Below are positions 15,737 to 23,733 of a stretch of DNA of 33,500 bases, one piece after another (positions within the stretch are counted from its first letter, which is position 1; each line of letters opens with the position of its first letter). The notes beneath the pieces are model-generated. The model was given only the letters and a program-made list of their open reading frames with translations, did not search any database and was not told the DNA's origin. Made by a program: the position numbers and the translations under genes. The DNA is taken from the NCBI GenBank assembly GCA_021298725.1, contig JAJTDU010000002.1:1-33500 (forward strand), given 5' to 3'. The DNA comes from Verrucomicrobiaceae bacterium (GTDB lineage Bacteria; Verrucomicrobiota; Verrucomicrobiia; Verrucomicrobiales; Verrucomicrobiaceae).

Positions 15737-18142
15737 AAAATAACACACCTCTTCCTCCTCTGCACCTCCGCAGCGCTTGCAGGCCCGATGGTGCATCACA
15801 TTGAGTATGTCACGCCTCGCGCAGGCCAACGTGGCACCACGGTCGAGGTCACGATTGAAGGCTCCTTCATCAAGGAGGCGAAAGAGGCCCTCTTTTATCG
15901 CCCTGGCATCCGCTGTGTGGAGTTGAAGAGCCTCCCATTGCTGCCTGAGCCTCGCAGCACGATTCACGGCGGCTTCATTGAGGGCAACGTGACGGCGAAG
16001 TTCCAAATCGACGCCGATTGTCCGCTTGGGCTGCATCCGTTCAAGCTGCGCACCGCCACGGAGTTGACCACACTCAGCACCTTCGCGGTGACGCGGTTTC
16101 CCATCGTCAAAGAAGCGCAGGAAGACCAAACGGTGCCGATGAACAGCGCCGTGCTCGGTCGCATGGACACGAAGCAAGTCGGCGATGTCGATGTGTATCG
16201 CGTCACGGGTCGCCAAGGCGAGCATCTGTCCGTGGAAGTCGATTCCGTGTGGCTCACGGAGAAGTTTTACGCTGGTTCCGAGTTCGACCTCACCGCACGC
16301 ATTCTCGATGCCAGCGGCAAAGAACTTGCCCGCAACGACGACAGCGCCCTGCATCTGCAAGACCCTGTTTTGAGCACCCTCCTGCCTGCGGATGGCGAAT
16401 ACCGCGTCGAGGTCAAACAGCGCGTCTTCAACTCCGGTGGCAACTGCTACTACATTGCTCACATTGGCTCGAATCATCGTCCGCTGGCCGTGTATCCCGC
16501 TGGTGGCATGAAAGGCGAAAAACTGGCGGCCACGCTGCTTGGCGATGCCGCAGGCGATGAGGCCATGCAAGTCACGCTGCCGGCTCAAACGGGCGATTTT
16601 CATTTCAACGACACGATGCCATCGCCATTGCTGATGCGCGTGAGTGAGTTCCCCAACGTGCTCGAAGCCAAAGACGCCGATGAAACTGCCGTTAGCGCTC
16701 TTCCCGCCGCTTTGAATGGCAAAATCGAAGCCGCAGGCGATGCCGACAGCTTCCGCGTGAAAGCCAAAGCGGGTGATCGTTGGCGTGTGCGTGTGTTTGC
16801 TCGCTCGCTTGGCACGCCACTCGATCCTCGCCTCACGATTCGCCAAGCAGAGGCTGAAACCGATGACATGACCGCTGATGACTCGGCGCTCACGGATCGC
16901 AATCTGTGGGCCATGTCGCGGCAGATTCAGCGGAAGGAACTCATGGACCCGGCAGTGATTTGGGAGCCGAAAACCGATGGCGACTACCTCATCAACATCA
17001 CCGACATGCGTGGCCTCGGCGATCCGACTTCTGTTTATCGCATCGAGGTCGAACCCGTGCGTGATGAGATCAACACCTTCATTCAGGCCCGCGTGATCGA
17101 CATGGTCGAGTGCCCGCGCCTCACCAGCATCGCCGTGCCTCAAGGTGGCCGCTGGACGGTGAATGTGAGCCTCATCGACGCTCCTGGCAGCCGCTACAAA
17201 GGCGAACTCGATCTCGTGGTGAGTGGTTTGCCCGAAGGCGTGCGCATGATCGCTCCGCGAGTGCTTCCCGGTCAGCGTCAGGCCCCCGTGCAGTTCATCG
17301 CCGAGGCTGGCACGAAGCCGCAGACCGCGCTCATCTCCATCACCTGCAAAGCCACTGATGGCACGCCGCTTCTCAGTAGGCCGCAGCAGTCGTTTCCCTT
17401 TCTCGGCCACAGTGGCGGTCATGCGTGGCATTCGTTTGTCGTCCATGACTACGCTTTTGCCGTCACGGAGCCGACGCCCTATCAAATCGATGTCGAGCAG
17501 CCGACGATCCCGCTTTCCCAAAACGGTGAACTCACGCTGCCAGTCAAAATCACGCGCAAACCCGGCTTTGATGAAGCCATCGAGCATCAGTTCGACTGGG
17601 TGCCACCCGGTGTCGAAGGCGAGCCCACGCTCACCATTCCTGCGGGCAAAAACGAAGGCACCCTGCGTCTCAGCGCTAGTCCTTCGGCAGCGCCGGGCAC
17701 CTATCGGCTTGCCATGACTGCTTCTACCACGGGTGGCTCGTATTACCTCGGCGCAGGGCGCATCCGTGCATCGAGTGCGTTCATCGACATCACCATCGCG
17801 CAACCTTACATCGCGCTGAAGAGCAATCCCACCGCCGTGCGTCGCGGCGAAAAGGCGCAGGTCGTGTGGGACGTAGAGCACAAGAAGCCTTTTGAAGGCG
17901 AAGCCGAAGCCACACTGCTCGGTTTGCCGAAAGGCGTGAGCGTCATCGCCAATCCCAAACTCAAATCCGGCGACAAGCAGCTCATCTTCGACATCACCGC
18001 CACCAACGAGGCGCTGCTCGGCCAATACAAAGAGCTGAGCTGCGAGATCACCGTCACCGAACACGGCCAGCAAATCCGCCAACGCACCGGCAAAGGCATC
18101 CTGCGTGTCGATCCGGCGCTGCAACAAGCTCAACTGAAATGA
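15701..18142 (+). CDS. Exported PPC-domain protein, module 2
   Basis: This 813-residue exported protein corresponds to the module 1 PPC protein. A signal peptide is visible (THLFLLCTSAALAG, about 15-28). An IPT/TIG-like beta-sandwich follows at about 34-134, then two PPC-type domains at about 150-255 and 340-455 (GDADSFRVKAKAGDRW), then Ig-like beta-sandwich modules to the C-terminus. No catalytic motif is seen; binding or scaffolding is inferred. The start is uncertain and odd: the ATG at 15701 lies in the loop of palindromic element A, so residues 3-12 are encoded by the element's right arm; a TTG at 15731 inside the last box would give a shorter, more usual signal peptide. The next ATG (15788) would lose the signal. 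A full-length open frame on the opposite strand is a GC-bias shadow. Confidence 0.8.
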   Translation: MPSFPCHPIPLPKITHLFLLCTSAALAGPMVHHIEYVTPRAGQRGTTVEVTIEGSFIKEAKEALFYRPGIRCVELKSLPLLPEPRSTIHGGFIEGNVTAKFQIDADCPLGLHPFKLRTATELTTLSTFAVTRFPIVKEAQEDQTVPMNSAVLGRMDTKQVGDVDVYRVTGRQGEHLSVEVDSVWLTEKFYAGSEFDLTARILDASGKELARNDDSALHLQDPVLSTLLPADGEYRVEVKQRVFNSGGNCYYIAHIGSNHRPLAVYPAGGMKGEKLAATLLGDAAGDEAMQVTLPAQTGDFHFNDTMPSPLLMRVSEFPNVLEAKDADETAVSALPAALNGKIEAAGDADSFRVKAKAGDRWRVRVFARSLGTPLDPRLTIRQAEAETDDMTADDSALTDRNLWAMSRQIQRKELMDPAVIWEPKTDGDYLINITDMRGLGDPTSVYRIEVEPVRDEINTFIQARVIDMVECPRLTSIAVPQGGRWTVNVSLIDAPGSRYKGELDLVVSGLPEGVRMIAPRVLPGQRQAPVQFIAEAGTKPQTALISITCKATDGTPLLSRPQQSFPFLGHSGGHAWHSFVVHDYAFAVTEPTPYQIDVEQPTIPLSQNGELTLPVKITRKPGFDEAIEHQFDWVPPGVEGEPTLTIPAGKNEGTLRLSASPSAAPGTYRLAMTASTTGGSYYLGAGRIRASSAFIDITIAQPYIALKSNPTAVRRGEKAQVVWDVEHKKPFEGEAEATLLGLPKGVSVIANPKLKSGDKQLIFDITATNEALLGQYKELSCEITVTEHGQQIRQRTGKGILRVDPALQQAQLK

Positions 18143-18154
18143 ACTGACCAAAAT

Positions 18155-18229
18155 TGGCAATGGAATGTTATGGCAATGGAATAACTGAATCAGAATCATT
18201 TATTCCCTTGCCAATCCATTCCTTTGCCA
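18155..18229. repeat. Palindromic element B (two-box inverted repeat), left of nuclease gene
   Basis: Left-arm boxes are TGGCAATGGAATG (18155-18167) and TGGCAATGGAATA (18171-18183); right-arm boxes are TATTCCCTTGCCA (18201-18213) and CATTCCTTTGCCA (18217-18229). The box spacing is 3 bases on both sides and the loop is 17 bases. Outer and inner box pairs each match at 12 of 13 positions. It lies between the PPC stop and the nuclease start, ending 19 bases before the ATG at 18249. Confidence 0.88.
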
Positions 18230-18248
18230 AATCAGAACCCTTCATCTC

Positions 18249-19040
18249 ATGCCAATCATCTGTAAAACACCCATCGCCAATCTCACGCGAGACGAGTTTG
18301 TTGTGCGTGATGACCTGATCATGAAATGCGCCTATGCCACGCAGAACAAGCTGGGGCGGCTTTGTGAGGAGCGCGTCTATGAAAATGAGCTGGCAGATCG
18401 TCTGCGTGCTGCTGGCATGAAGAATGTGATGACTCAAGTGCCGATCTTGGTGACCCATGGCCCGTTCGCCAAGGAGTATCGGATCGATCTGGTGGCGGAT
18501 GACGCCGTGTATGAACTCAAGACGGTCGCCCAGTATCTTCGGGTTCACGACACGCAGGTGTTCAATTACGCCATGTGTCTCGGCATTGGGTGTATCAAGC
18601 TCTTGAACTTCCGCGAGACCAAGGTGGATGGCAAACTGCGTATCGTTCCCATCACTCCAGCTAAGCGCCATGCCTGCCGCATCATCACCGAGGATTGGAA
18701 GCCACTTTCATCACGCTGCCAGCTCCTGAAAGACCACCTCACGGCTATCGTGGCTGACTTTGGCGGCTTTCTCGAAGCCAGCCTTTATGAGGAAGCTTTG
18801 TCCAGCCTTCTTTCTGCCCCAGAAACAAGACTCACCGTGAGCAGCAACGGCAACGAGCGCGGCACGCACCCGACTCGCATGCTCTCCGAGCACATCGCGT
18901 TCTATGTTAGCGCCTACACAGACGATATGGATCACCAGCGCCCGCATCTTCAGCGACTTTTTGCCCTACTTCCCTTGAAGGCCATGCACTGGATCAACTT
19001 CAATCATCAAGACATCACTCTGATCACCCTGACTCAATGA
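18249..19040 (+). CDS. GxxExxY-type PD-(D/E)XK nuclease-like protein (PDDEXK_3), with C-terminal extension
   Basis: The first 125 residues match the GxxExxY/PDDEXK_3 family. Visible are LGRLCEERVYENEL at 35-48 (the family LGxGxxExVYExxL, with the second glycine replaced), then RIDLVADDAVYELK with candidate catalytic D80, E89 and K91, then H100 and Q103 in VHDTQ and the LLNF strand at 118-121. The fold is that of restriction-like nucleases, but activity of this family is not proven. Residues 130-263 form an extension I cannot name; most family members are near 120-140 residues. The gene has no counterpart in module 1 and is bracketed by palindromic elements B and C, which suggests insertion into a pre-existing cluster. 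The start at 18249 follows TTCATCTC, a stretch also found before the ATG at 14265. Confidence 0.78.
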   Translation: MPIICKTPIANLTRDEFVVRDDLIMKCAYATQNKLGRLCEERVYENELADRLRAAGMKNVMTQVPILVTHGPFAKEYRIDLVADDAVYELKTVAQYLRVHDTQVFNYAMCLGIGCIKLLNFRETKVDGKLRIVPITPAKRHACRIITEDWKPLSSRCQLLKDHLTAIVADFGGFLEASLYEEALSSLLSAPETRLTVSSNGNERGTHPTRMLSEHIAFYVSAYTDDMDHQRPHLQRLFALLPLKAMHWINFNHQDITLITLTQ

Positions 19041-19045
19041 AGCCT

Positions 19046-19117
19046 TGGCAAGGGAATGAAGTGGCCATGGAATACATCCATTCTGAGCCATTCCCTTGCC
19101 AATCCATTCCCTTGCCA
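19046..19117. repeat. Palindromic element C (two-box inverted repeat), right of nuclease gene
   Basis: Left-arm boxes are TGGCAAGGGAATG (19046-19058) and TGGCCATGGAATA (19062-19074); right-arm boxes are CATTCCCTTGCCA twice (19089-19101 and 19105-19117). The box spacing is again 3 bases and the loop is 14 bases. The outer boxes pair perfectly (13 of 13), the inner at 10 of 13. It starts 5 bases after the nuclease stop and ends 2 bases before the ATG at 19120, so the ribosome binding region of the following gene lies in the stem. Confidence 0.9.
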
Positions 19118-19119
19118 AA

Positions 19120-21312
19120 ATGAGAACCTTTCTTTTAGCCCTCCTGCTTCCATCCATTCTCATCGCCGAGGAAGCTCCCAGCTTCCGCCGCGATGTGATG
19201 CCCATCTTATTTCGCTCAGGTTGCAATCAAGGCACCTGCCATGGCTCGGCTCGTGGGAAGGATGGCTTCATGCTTTCGCTCTTCGGTTATGACGCGAAGG
19301 GCGACTATTACCGCATCACGCAGGAGATGGTGGGCCGCCGGGTGAACCTCGCGGCACCGGAGCAGAGCTTGCTGCTGCTCAAAGCCATCGGCAAAGTGCC
19401 GCACACGGGCGGTGAGTTGTTCAAGCCGGACACGAAGTATTACAAGACGCTGCTCGCCTGGATCCAAGCCGGAGCGCCGGATGACGCGGATGCAGTGCCG
19501 CAGCCGGTGGAGATCACGCTATCGCCAGATCGCATCGAGTTTGAAGGTGGCCATGGCACGCAGAAGACCACGGTGACTGCACGCTACTCCGATGGCTCGA
19601 AGCGCGATGTCACGGACCTCGCGCTCTTTGCCACCAACAACCCGGCCACGGCCAAGATCGACAAAAACGGCATCGTCTCCGCTGCCGGACGCGGCGACAC
19701 GCATGTGTTTGCGCGGTTCAATCGCTTCACCATCGGCTCCGAAGTCATCGTGCTGCCACAGGACAAAAACTACGCGTGGACGAATCCACCCGCGCACAAC
19801 TACATCGACGAGATCGTCCATGATCGGCTGCAAAAGTTGCGCCTGTTGCCCTCCGATGTCTGCGACGATGAAACCTTCATCCGCCGCCTTTACATCGACC
19901 TCACGGGCTCGTTACCGACGACGAAAAGGTATCGCGACTTCATGGCGGACACGTCGAAGGACAAGCGCACGGCCTTGATCGACCACCTGCTGCAAAGCGA
20001 AGGCTTCACCGACCTGTGGACCAATCTCTGGGCCGAGATGCTGCGCGTCAAAGGTGGCGGCTATGCGCCTAGCGCTACCGATGTGAAGGCCGCCGATGTT
20101 TATTATGAGTGGATCCGCGAGCAGATCGCCAAGAACCGGCCGCTGAACGAGTTCGTGGCTGATCAGATCACCGGCACGGGCAGCAACCTCAACAGCGGCC
20201 CCGCGAATCTTTACACCATGCTCGTGCATGATGTGAAAGTGACGCCGAAGAACCTCGCCGCTGATTTCTCGCAGCTTTTCACCGGCGTGCGCATTCAGTG
20301 CGCCGAGTGTCACAACCATCCCTTTGACCGTTGGACCATGGATGACTACTACGGCTGGGTCAGCTTCTTCACGGGCATCCAGCGGAAACTCGGCGTGGAG
20401 CCGCGTGAGTTCTATGTCTTCAACGATCTGTCCGCCGCGCCCGCGCAACATCTCGTCGATGAGCGCCCGATGCTGCCCACGGTGCTCGGCGGTGAAAGCA
20501 GTGTGCCCAAGGGCAAAGATCCGCGCCAAGCGCTCGCCGCATGGCTCACCTCGCCAAAGAACGAGCTTTTCAGCCGCAACCTCGCCAACCGCATCTGGGC
20601 GCACCTCATGGGCCGCGGACTGGTGGAGCCACTGGATGACATGCGAGTGAGCAATCCACCGACGAACGGCCCGCTACTCGATGCCTTGGCCAAACACCTC
20701 GGTGACTCCGGCTTCAACCTGCGCGGCTTCATTCGTGACATCACCACCTCGCGCACCTACCAACTTTCCGCCAAGCCGAACAAGACCAACGCCGACGACA
20801 CGCGTCAATTCTCGCGTTCCCAACTGCGCCGCTTGCGGGCCGATGTGTTGCTTGATGCCATGGTGGAGGCCACCGATGGCCAGCGCGGCTTCGGCTACTT
20901 CCCCAAAGGCACGAAGGCCATCCAGCACTACCCACGCACACCGGGCGACACCACACGCGCCATCACAGGCGATCCGTTCTTTGAAACCTTTGGCCGCGCC
21001 GGTCGTGCCAGCGTCTGCGTGTGCGACACCAAATTCGAGCCCACGCTTTCGCAAACCCTGCACATGGTCGCTGGTGATACCGTGCAGAGCCAGATCGGAG
21101 CCGGACAAGTCATCGAAAAGCATCTCAAAGCCTTCACGCCGCCGGAAACGATCATCGAAGACCTCTACCTCCGCGCCTTGAGCCGCAAACCAAAGCCCGA
21201 GGAGCACAAGGCTCTGCTCGAACTCGTCGGCAGCGACACCAAAGACCGCAAACCTTACCAGGACATCTTCTGGAGTCTGCTCAACTCCACGGAGTTCATC
21301 TTCAATCATTGA
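19120..21312 (+). CDS. DUF1549/DUF1553 exported protein with haem-motif regions, module 2
   Basis: This 730-residue homologue of the 10282-12714 product has a signal peptide at 1-16 ([14 protein letters not shown]). The cytochrome-like domain carries C35-x4-C40-H41 (CNQGTCH), followed by [13 protein letters not shown]. An Ig-like stretch comes next, then DUF1549 from about residue 228 ([11 protein letters not shown]) with C394-AE-C397-H398 and NHPFDRW. DUF1553 fills the C-terminal part, with [15 protein letters not shown] and the terminal NSTEFIFNH. Compared with module 1 it lacks the N-terminal Ig-like domain. The ATG at 19120 is chosen because it gives a clean signal peptide; the upstream in-frame ATG at 19096 lies within palindromic element C. 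Its stop is 2 bases before the next gene's ATG, so the two are coupled. Confidence 0.87.
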   Translation: MRTFLLALLLPSILIAEEAPSFRRDVMPILFRSGCNQGTCHGSARGKDGFMLSLFGYDAKGDYYRITQEMVGRRVNLAAPEQSLLLLKAIGKVPHTGGELFKPDTKYYKTLLAWIQAGAPDDADAVPQPVEITLSPDRIEFEGGHGTQKTTVTARYSDGSKRDVTDLALFATNNPATAKIDKNGIVSAAGRGDTHVFARFNRFTIGSEVIVLPQDKNYAWTNPPAHNYIDEIVHDRLQKLRLLPSDVCDDETFIRRLYIDLTGSLPTTKRYRDFMADTSKDKRTALIDHLLQSEGFTDLWTNLWAEMLRVKGGGYAPSATDVKAADVYYEWIREQIAKNRPLNEFVADQITGTGSNLNSGPANLYTMLVHDVKVTPKNLAADFSQLFTGVRIQCAECHNHPFDRWTMDDYYGWVSFFTGIQRKLGVEPREFYVFNDLSAAPAQHLVDERPMLPTVLGGESSVPKGKDPRQALAAWLTSPKNELFSRNLANRIWAHLMGRGLVEPLDDMRVSNPPTNGPLLDALAKHLGDSGFNLRGFIRDITTSRTYQLSAKPNKTNADDTRQFSRSQLRRLRADVLLDAMVEATDGQRGFGYFPKGTKAIQHYPRTPGDTTRAITGDPFFETFGRAGRASVCVCDTKFEPTLSQTLHMVAGDTVQSQIGAGQVIEKHLKAFTPPETIIEDLYLRALSRKPKPEEHKALLELVGSDTKDRKPYQDIFWSLLNSTEFIFNH

Positions 21313-21314
21313 TC

Positions 21315-22682
21315 ATGCGCTCGCTGCTGCTTTTCCCATTCCTGCTCACTTCAGCGACCGCTGCTGATGCCGTCATCACCTATGATGAGCACATCAAGCC
21401 CATCTTCCGCGAGCATTGCCTCAAATGCCACGGCGAAGACGAGCAGAAGGCCGATCTAAACCTCGCGAACTTCACCGCCGTGCTTAAAGGCGGCAGCGGT
21501 GACAAGGCGGTCATCGCTGGCCGTGCCAGTCAGAGTCTGCTCTTTCAATCCATCACCGCCGAAGACGACGCCGAGCGCATGCCGCCAAAAAAAGCCGCGA
21601 TCCCTGCTCCACAGATCGAACTCATCCGCCAGTGGATCCAAGGCGGCCTGCGCGAATCATCTGCCAGCAAATCCCTCGTCGCCGAGCGCGATACCAGCTT
21701 CAAACCCGCTGCCACACTGAACTTCGACGGCCCACCGCCGATGCCGGAGTCACTGCCCGCCTTCACACCACCGAAGCTCAAGCGCCCGCTGCCTGTCATC
21801 GCGATGGCCGCGAGTCCTCGTGCTCCGTTGATCGCTGTGGCCGGGCATGAGCACGTTCGTTTGCTTGATGCCACCACGCAGAAGGAACTCGGCGCACTCG
21901 CTTTCCCCGAAGGTCAGCCCAACGTCATTCGCTTCAGCCTTGATGGCCGGGTTTTGATGGTCGCAGGCGGCAAACCGGTGCAATCCGGCAGCGTCGTGCT
22001 CTTTGACATCAAAACCGGCAAACGCCTCACCACCCTCGGCGATGAAACCGACGCCGTGCTCGCCGCCGATCTCAGCCCCGATCAACAACTCATCGCCCTC
22101 GGCGGCTCCGGTAAGGTCGTCAAAATCTACAACACCGCCGACGGCAAACTGCGCCACAAGCTCACCAAACACACCGACTGGATCACCGCCCTCGCCTTCA
22201 GCCCGGATGGCAAAAAGCTCGCCTCATCCGATCGCGCCGGTGGCATCCATCTCTGGGACGCGACAGGAGGCGGCATCCTCCTCTCCCTCGCCGAGCACAA
22301 AGCCGCCGTGCGCGCTCTGAGTTGGCGCAGTGACAGCCGCATGCTCGCCAGCGGTGGCGAAGACGGCCTCCTCATCTGGTGGGACGCCAAAGACGGCTGG
22401 CCCGCCGTCACCAACACCAACGCACATCCACCCGTGCGCAGCAGCGGCTACTACGGCAAACTCCCCAACGGCGTCCTCTCCGCCTCCTTTGGCCCCAATG
22501 GGGAACTCCTCACCGCTGGCCGCGACAAACAAGTGCGCCTCTGGAAAGCCGACGGCGGAGCCACCAAATCCTTCGCCATCGAAGCCGCACTGCCGTTACA
22601 GACGAGCATCACCTTCGACGGCAGGGGCTTGTTGGCGGGCGATGAGAGCGGCGCGGTGCGTTTTTGGCCAGCAATCAAGTGA
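21315..22682 (+). CDS. Cytochrome c-like domain plus WD40 propeller protein, module 2
   Basis: The 455-residue protein parallels the 12779-14161 product. It has a signal peptide (1-17), a haem motif C35-LK-C38-H39 with a possible axial Met at M89 (RMPPKK), and a WD40-type propeller over roughly residues 170-455. Clear repeat units are [42 protein letters not shown] and [20 protein letters not shown]. It is probably periplasmic. The ATG at 21315 is preferred; a TTG two codons upstream (21309) would overlap the preceding stop. The 2-base spacing to the DUF1553 gene argues for translational coupling and a physical partnership of the two products. Confidence 0.86.
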   Translation: MRSLLLFPFLLTSATAADAVITYDEHIKPIFREHCLKCHGEDEQKADLNLANFTAVLKGGSGDKAVIAGRASQSLLFQSITAEDDAERMPPKKAAIPAPQIELIRQWIQGGLRESSASKSLVAERDTSFKPAATLNFDGPPPMPESLPAFTPPKLKRPLPVIAMAASPRAPLIAVAGHEHVRLLDATTQKELGALAFPEGQPNVIRFSLDGRVLMVAGGKPVQSGSVVLFDIKTGKRLTTLGDETDAVLAADLSPDQQLIALGGSGKVVKIYNTADGKLRHKLTKHTDWITALAFSPDGKKLASSDRAGGIHLWDATGGGILLSLAEHKAAVRALSWRSDSRMLASGGEDGLLIWWDAKDGWPAVTNTNAHPPVRSSGYYGKLPNGVLSASFGPNGELLTAGRDKQVRLWKADGGATKSFAIEAALPLQTSITFDGRGLLAGDESGAVRFWPAIK

Positions 22683-22740
22683 CAGATATATCAAAGTGCG
22701 TGACTAAATCACGCCTCCAGCACGGCATGCTTCTATCACC

Positions 22741-23382
22741 ATGAAACGCCTCATCTTCGCCCTCTTCGCCGCCGCCAGTATCTCCTACGCCGCCGAACAT
22801 CCCGATACCACCGGCTGGAAAAATCTCTTTGCCCCCGACCTTTCCAACACCGTCGCTCCCGGCATGTGGACCTATGAAAATGGCGATCTCGTCGCCAAGG
22901 ATCACGACACGCTTTGGACGCAGGACTCGTATGGCGACTTCATCCTCGATCTTGAGTTCAAGGTCATCGCAGAATCCAACAGCGGCATCTTCCTCCGCTC
23001 CGGCAACATCAAGAACGTCCTCTCCGCCCTCGAAATCCAAGTCCACGACAGCGCCGATGGCAGCAAATACGGCATGGTCGCCGCCATTTATGACGCCATG
23101 CCGCCCAGCAAAAGCATGGCCAAGCCGGTGGGCGAGTGGAACCACTTCACCATCACCTGCAAAGGCCCGCTGGTCAGCGTGGTGTTCAACGGCGAGGAAG
23201 TCATCAACGCCAACCTCGACCACTGGCCCGAAGTGAAGAAGAACCCCGACGGCACCCCGAACAAATTCCCCGTCGCCCTCAAAAACTTCGCTCGCCAAGG
23301 CCCCATCGGCCTCCAGGGCCTCCACGGCAAAGCGCAGGCTCCAGTGTGGTATCGGAATGTGAAGATCAAGGTGCTGGAGTGA
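22741..23382 (+). CDS. DUF1080 protein (3-keto-disaccharide hydrolase-like), exported
   Basis: The 213-residue protein has a signal peptide (1-17, ending SYA) and a single DUF1080 domain from residue 24 to the end. DUF1080 has a jelly-roll fold related to concanavalin-type lectins and glucanases, and some members are described as 3-keto-disaccharide hydrolases. Typical segments are TGWKNLF, NSGIFLR, ALEIQVHDS, GEWNHFTITCKG and GPIGLQGLHGKAQAPVWYRNVKIK. It follows the WD40 gene by 58 bases on the same strand and closes module 2. A role in degrading an oxidised sugar fits the cluster but is inferred. No DUF1080 gene closes module 1. Confidence 0.88.
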   Translation: MKRLIFALFAAASISYAAEHPDTTGWKNLFAPDLSNTVAPGMWTYENGDLVAKDHDTLWTQDSYGDFILDLEFKVIAESNSGIFLRSGNIKNVLSALEIQVHDSADGSKYGMVAAIYDAMPPSKSMAKPVGEWNHFTITCKGPLVSVVFNGEEVINANLDHWPEVKKNPDGTPNKFPVALKNFARQGPIGLQGLHGKAQAPVWYRNVKIKVLE

Positions 23383-23402
23383 GGAAACCGCCTCCGAGCA
23401 AG

Positions 23403-23664
23403 ATGAAGCGATTTATTGGCATCGGTGGATTGGTTGCCGCTACTTTTGATTCAAGCGAAGCTAACTTGCTCACAGTCACACATTCCGGTCGTGGGGTTTT
23501 CGCCCCAGCAACCTGGGAACGGTTTTGCGCGTGATTATGATCTCAGTAATCAGGTTGACGGAGTGAGCACTGGCATGGTCCGATTGACGGACAGGCAATT
23601 CCCATCACAGAAATGGATTTTCAGAAAGGATCAATGCGGATCGTTTTGGCGAGACTCAAGGTAG
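23403..23664 (+). pseudogene. Possible decayed small gene (frameshifted remnant)
   Basis: The frame from the ATG at 23403 ends at 23534. Its last part (THSGRGVFAPATWERF) appears to continue in another frame as ARDYDLSNQVDG and on to a stop at 23662-23664, so a single frameshift near 23522-23530 would join them into about 85 residues. I cannot name the family. The stretch lies within the 351-base gap between the DUF1080 gene and the convergent uup gene, which otherwise contains only a hairpin near 23684-23717. Evidence is compositional and weak. Confidence 0.3.
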
Positions 23665-23683
23665 CGCTTCGCGCAACTCTGGG

Positions 23684-23717
23684 CGGCATGACGGAAGGCC
23701 GTTGGCCTTCAATGCCG
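23684..23717. terminator. Hairpin between convergent genes, possible bidirectional terminator
   Basis: GAAGGCC (23694-23700) pairs with GGCCTTC (23704-23710) around a 3-base loop. The stem is extended by CGGCAT (23684-23689) with ATGCCG (23712-23717) across a small internal loop. It sits 17 bases from the stop of the minus-strand uup gene and downstream of the plus-strand module. No T-tract is seen on either side, so a rho-independent mechanism is unproven. Confidence 0.4.
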
Positions 23718-23733
23718 ATCCGCGCACATCAAA

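Noticed and set aside
15707-18199. Open frame of 830 codons on the minus strand, opposite the module 2 PPC gene
   Set aside because: It mirrors a GC-rich coding region and its product is rich in His, Arg and Gly with no domain pattern. The plus-strand protein has a signal peptide and clear PPC domains, so this is a shadow.
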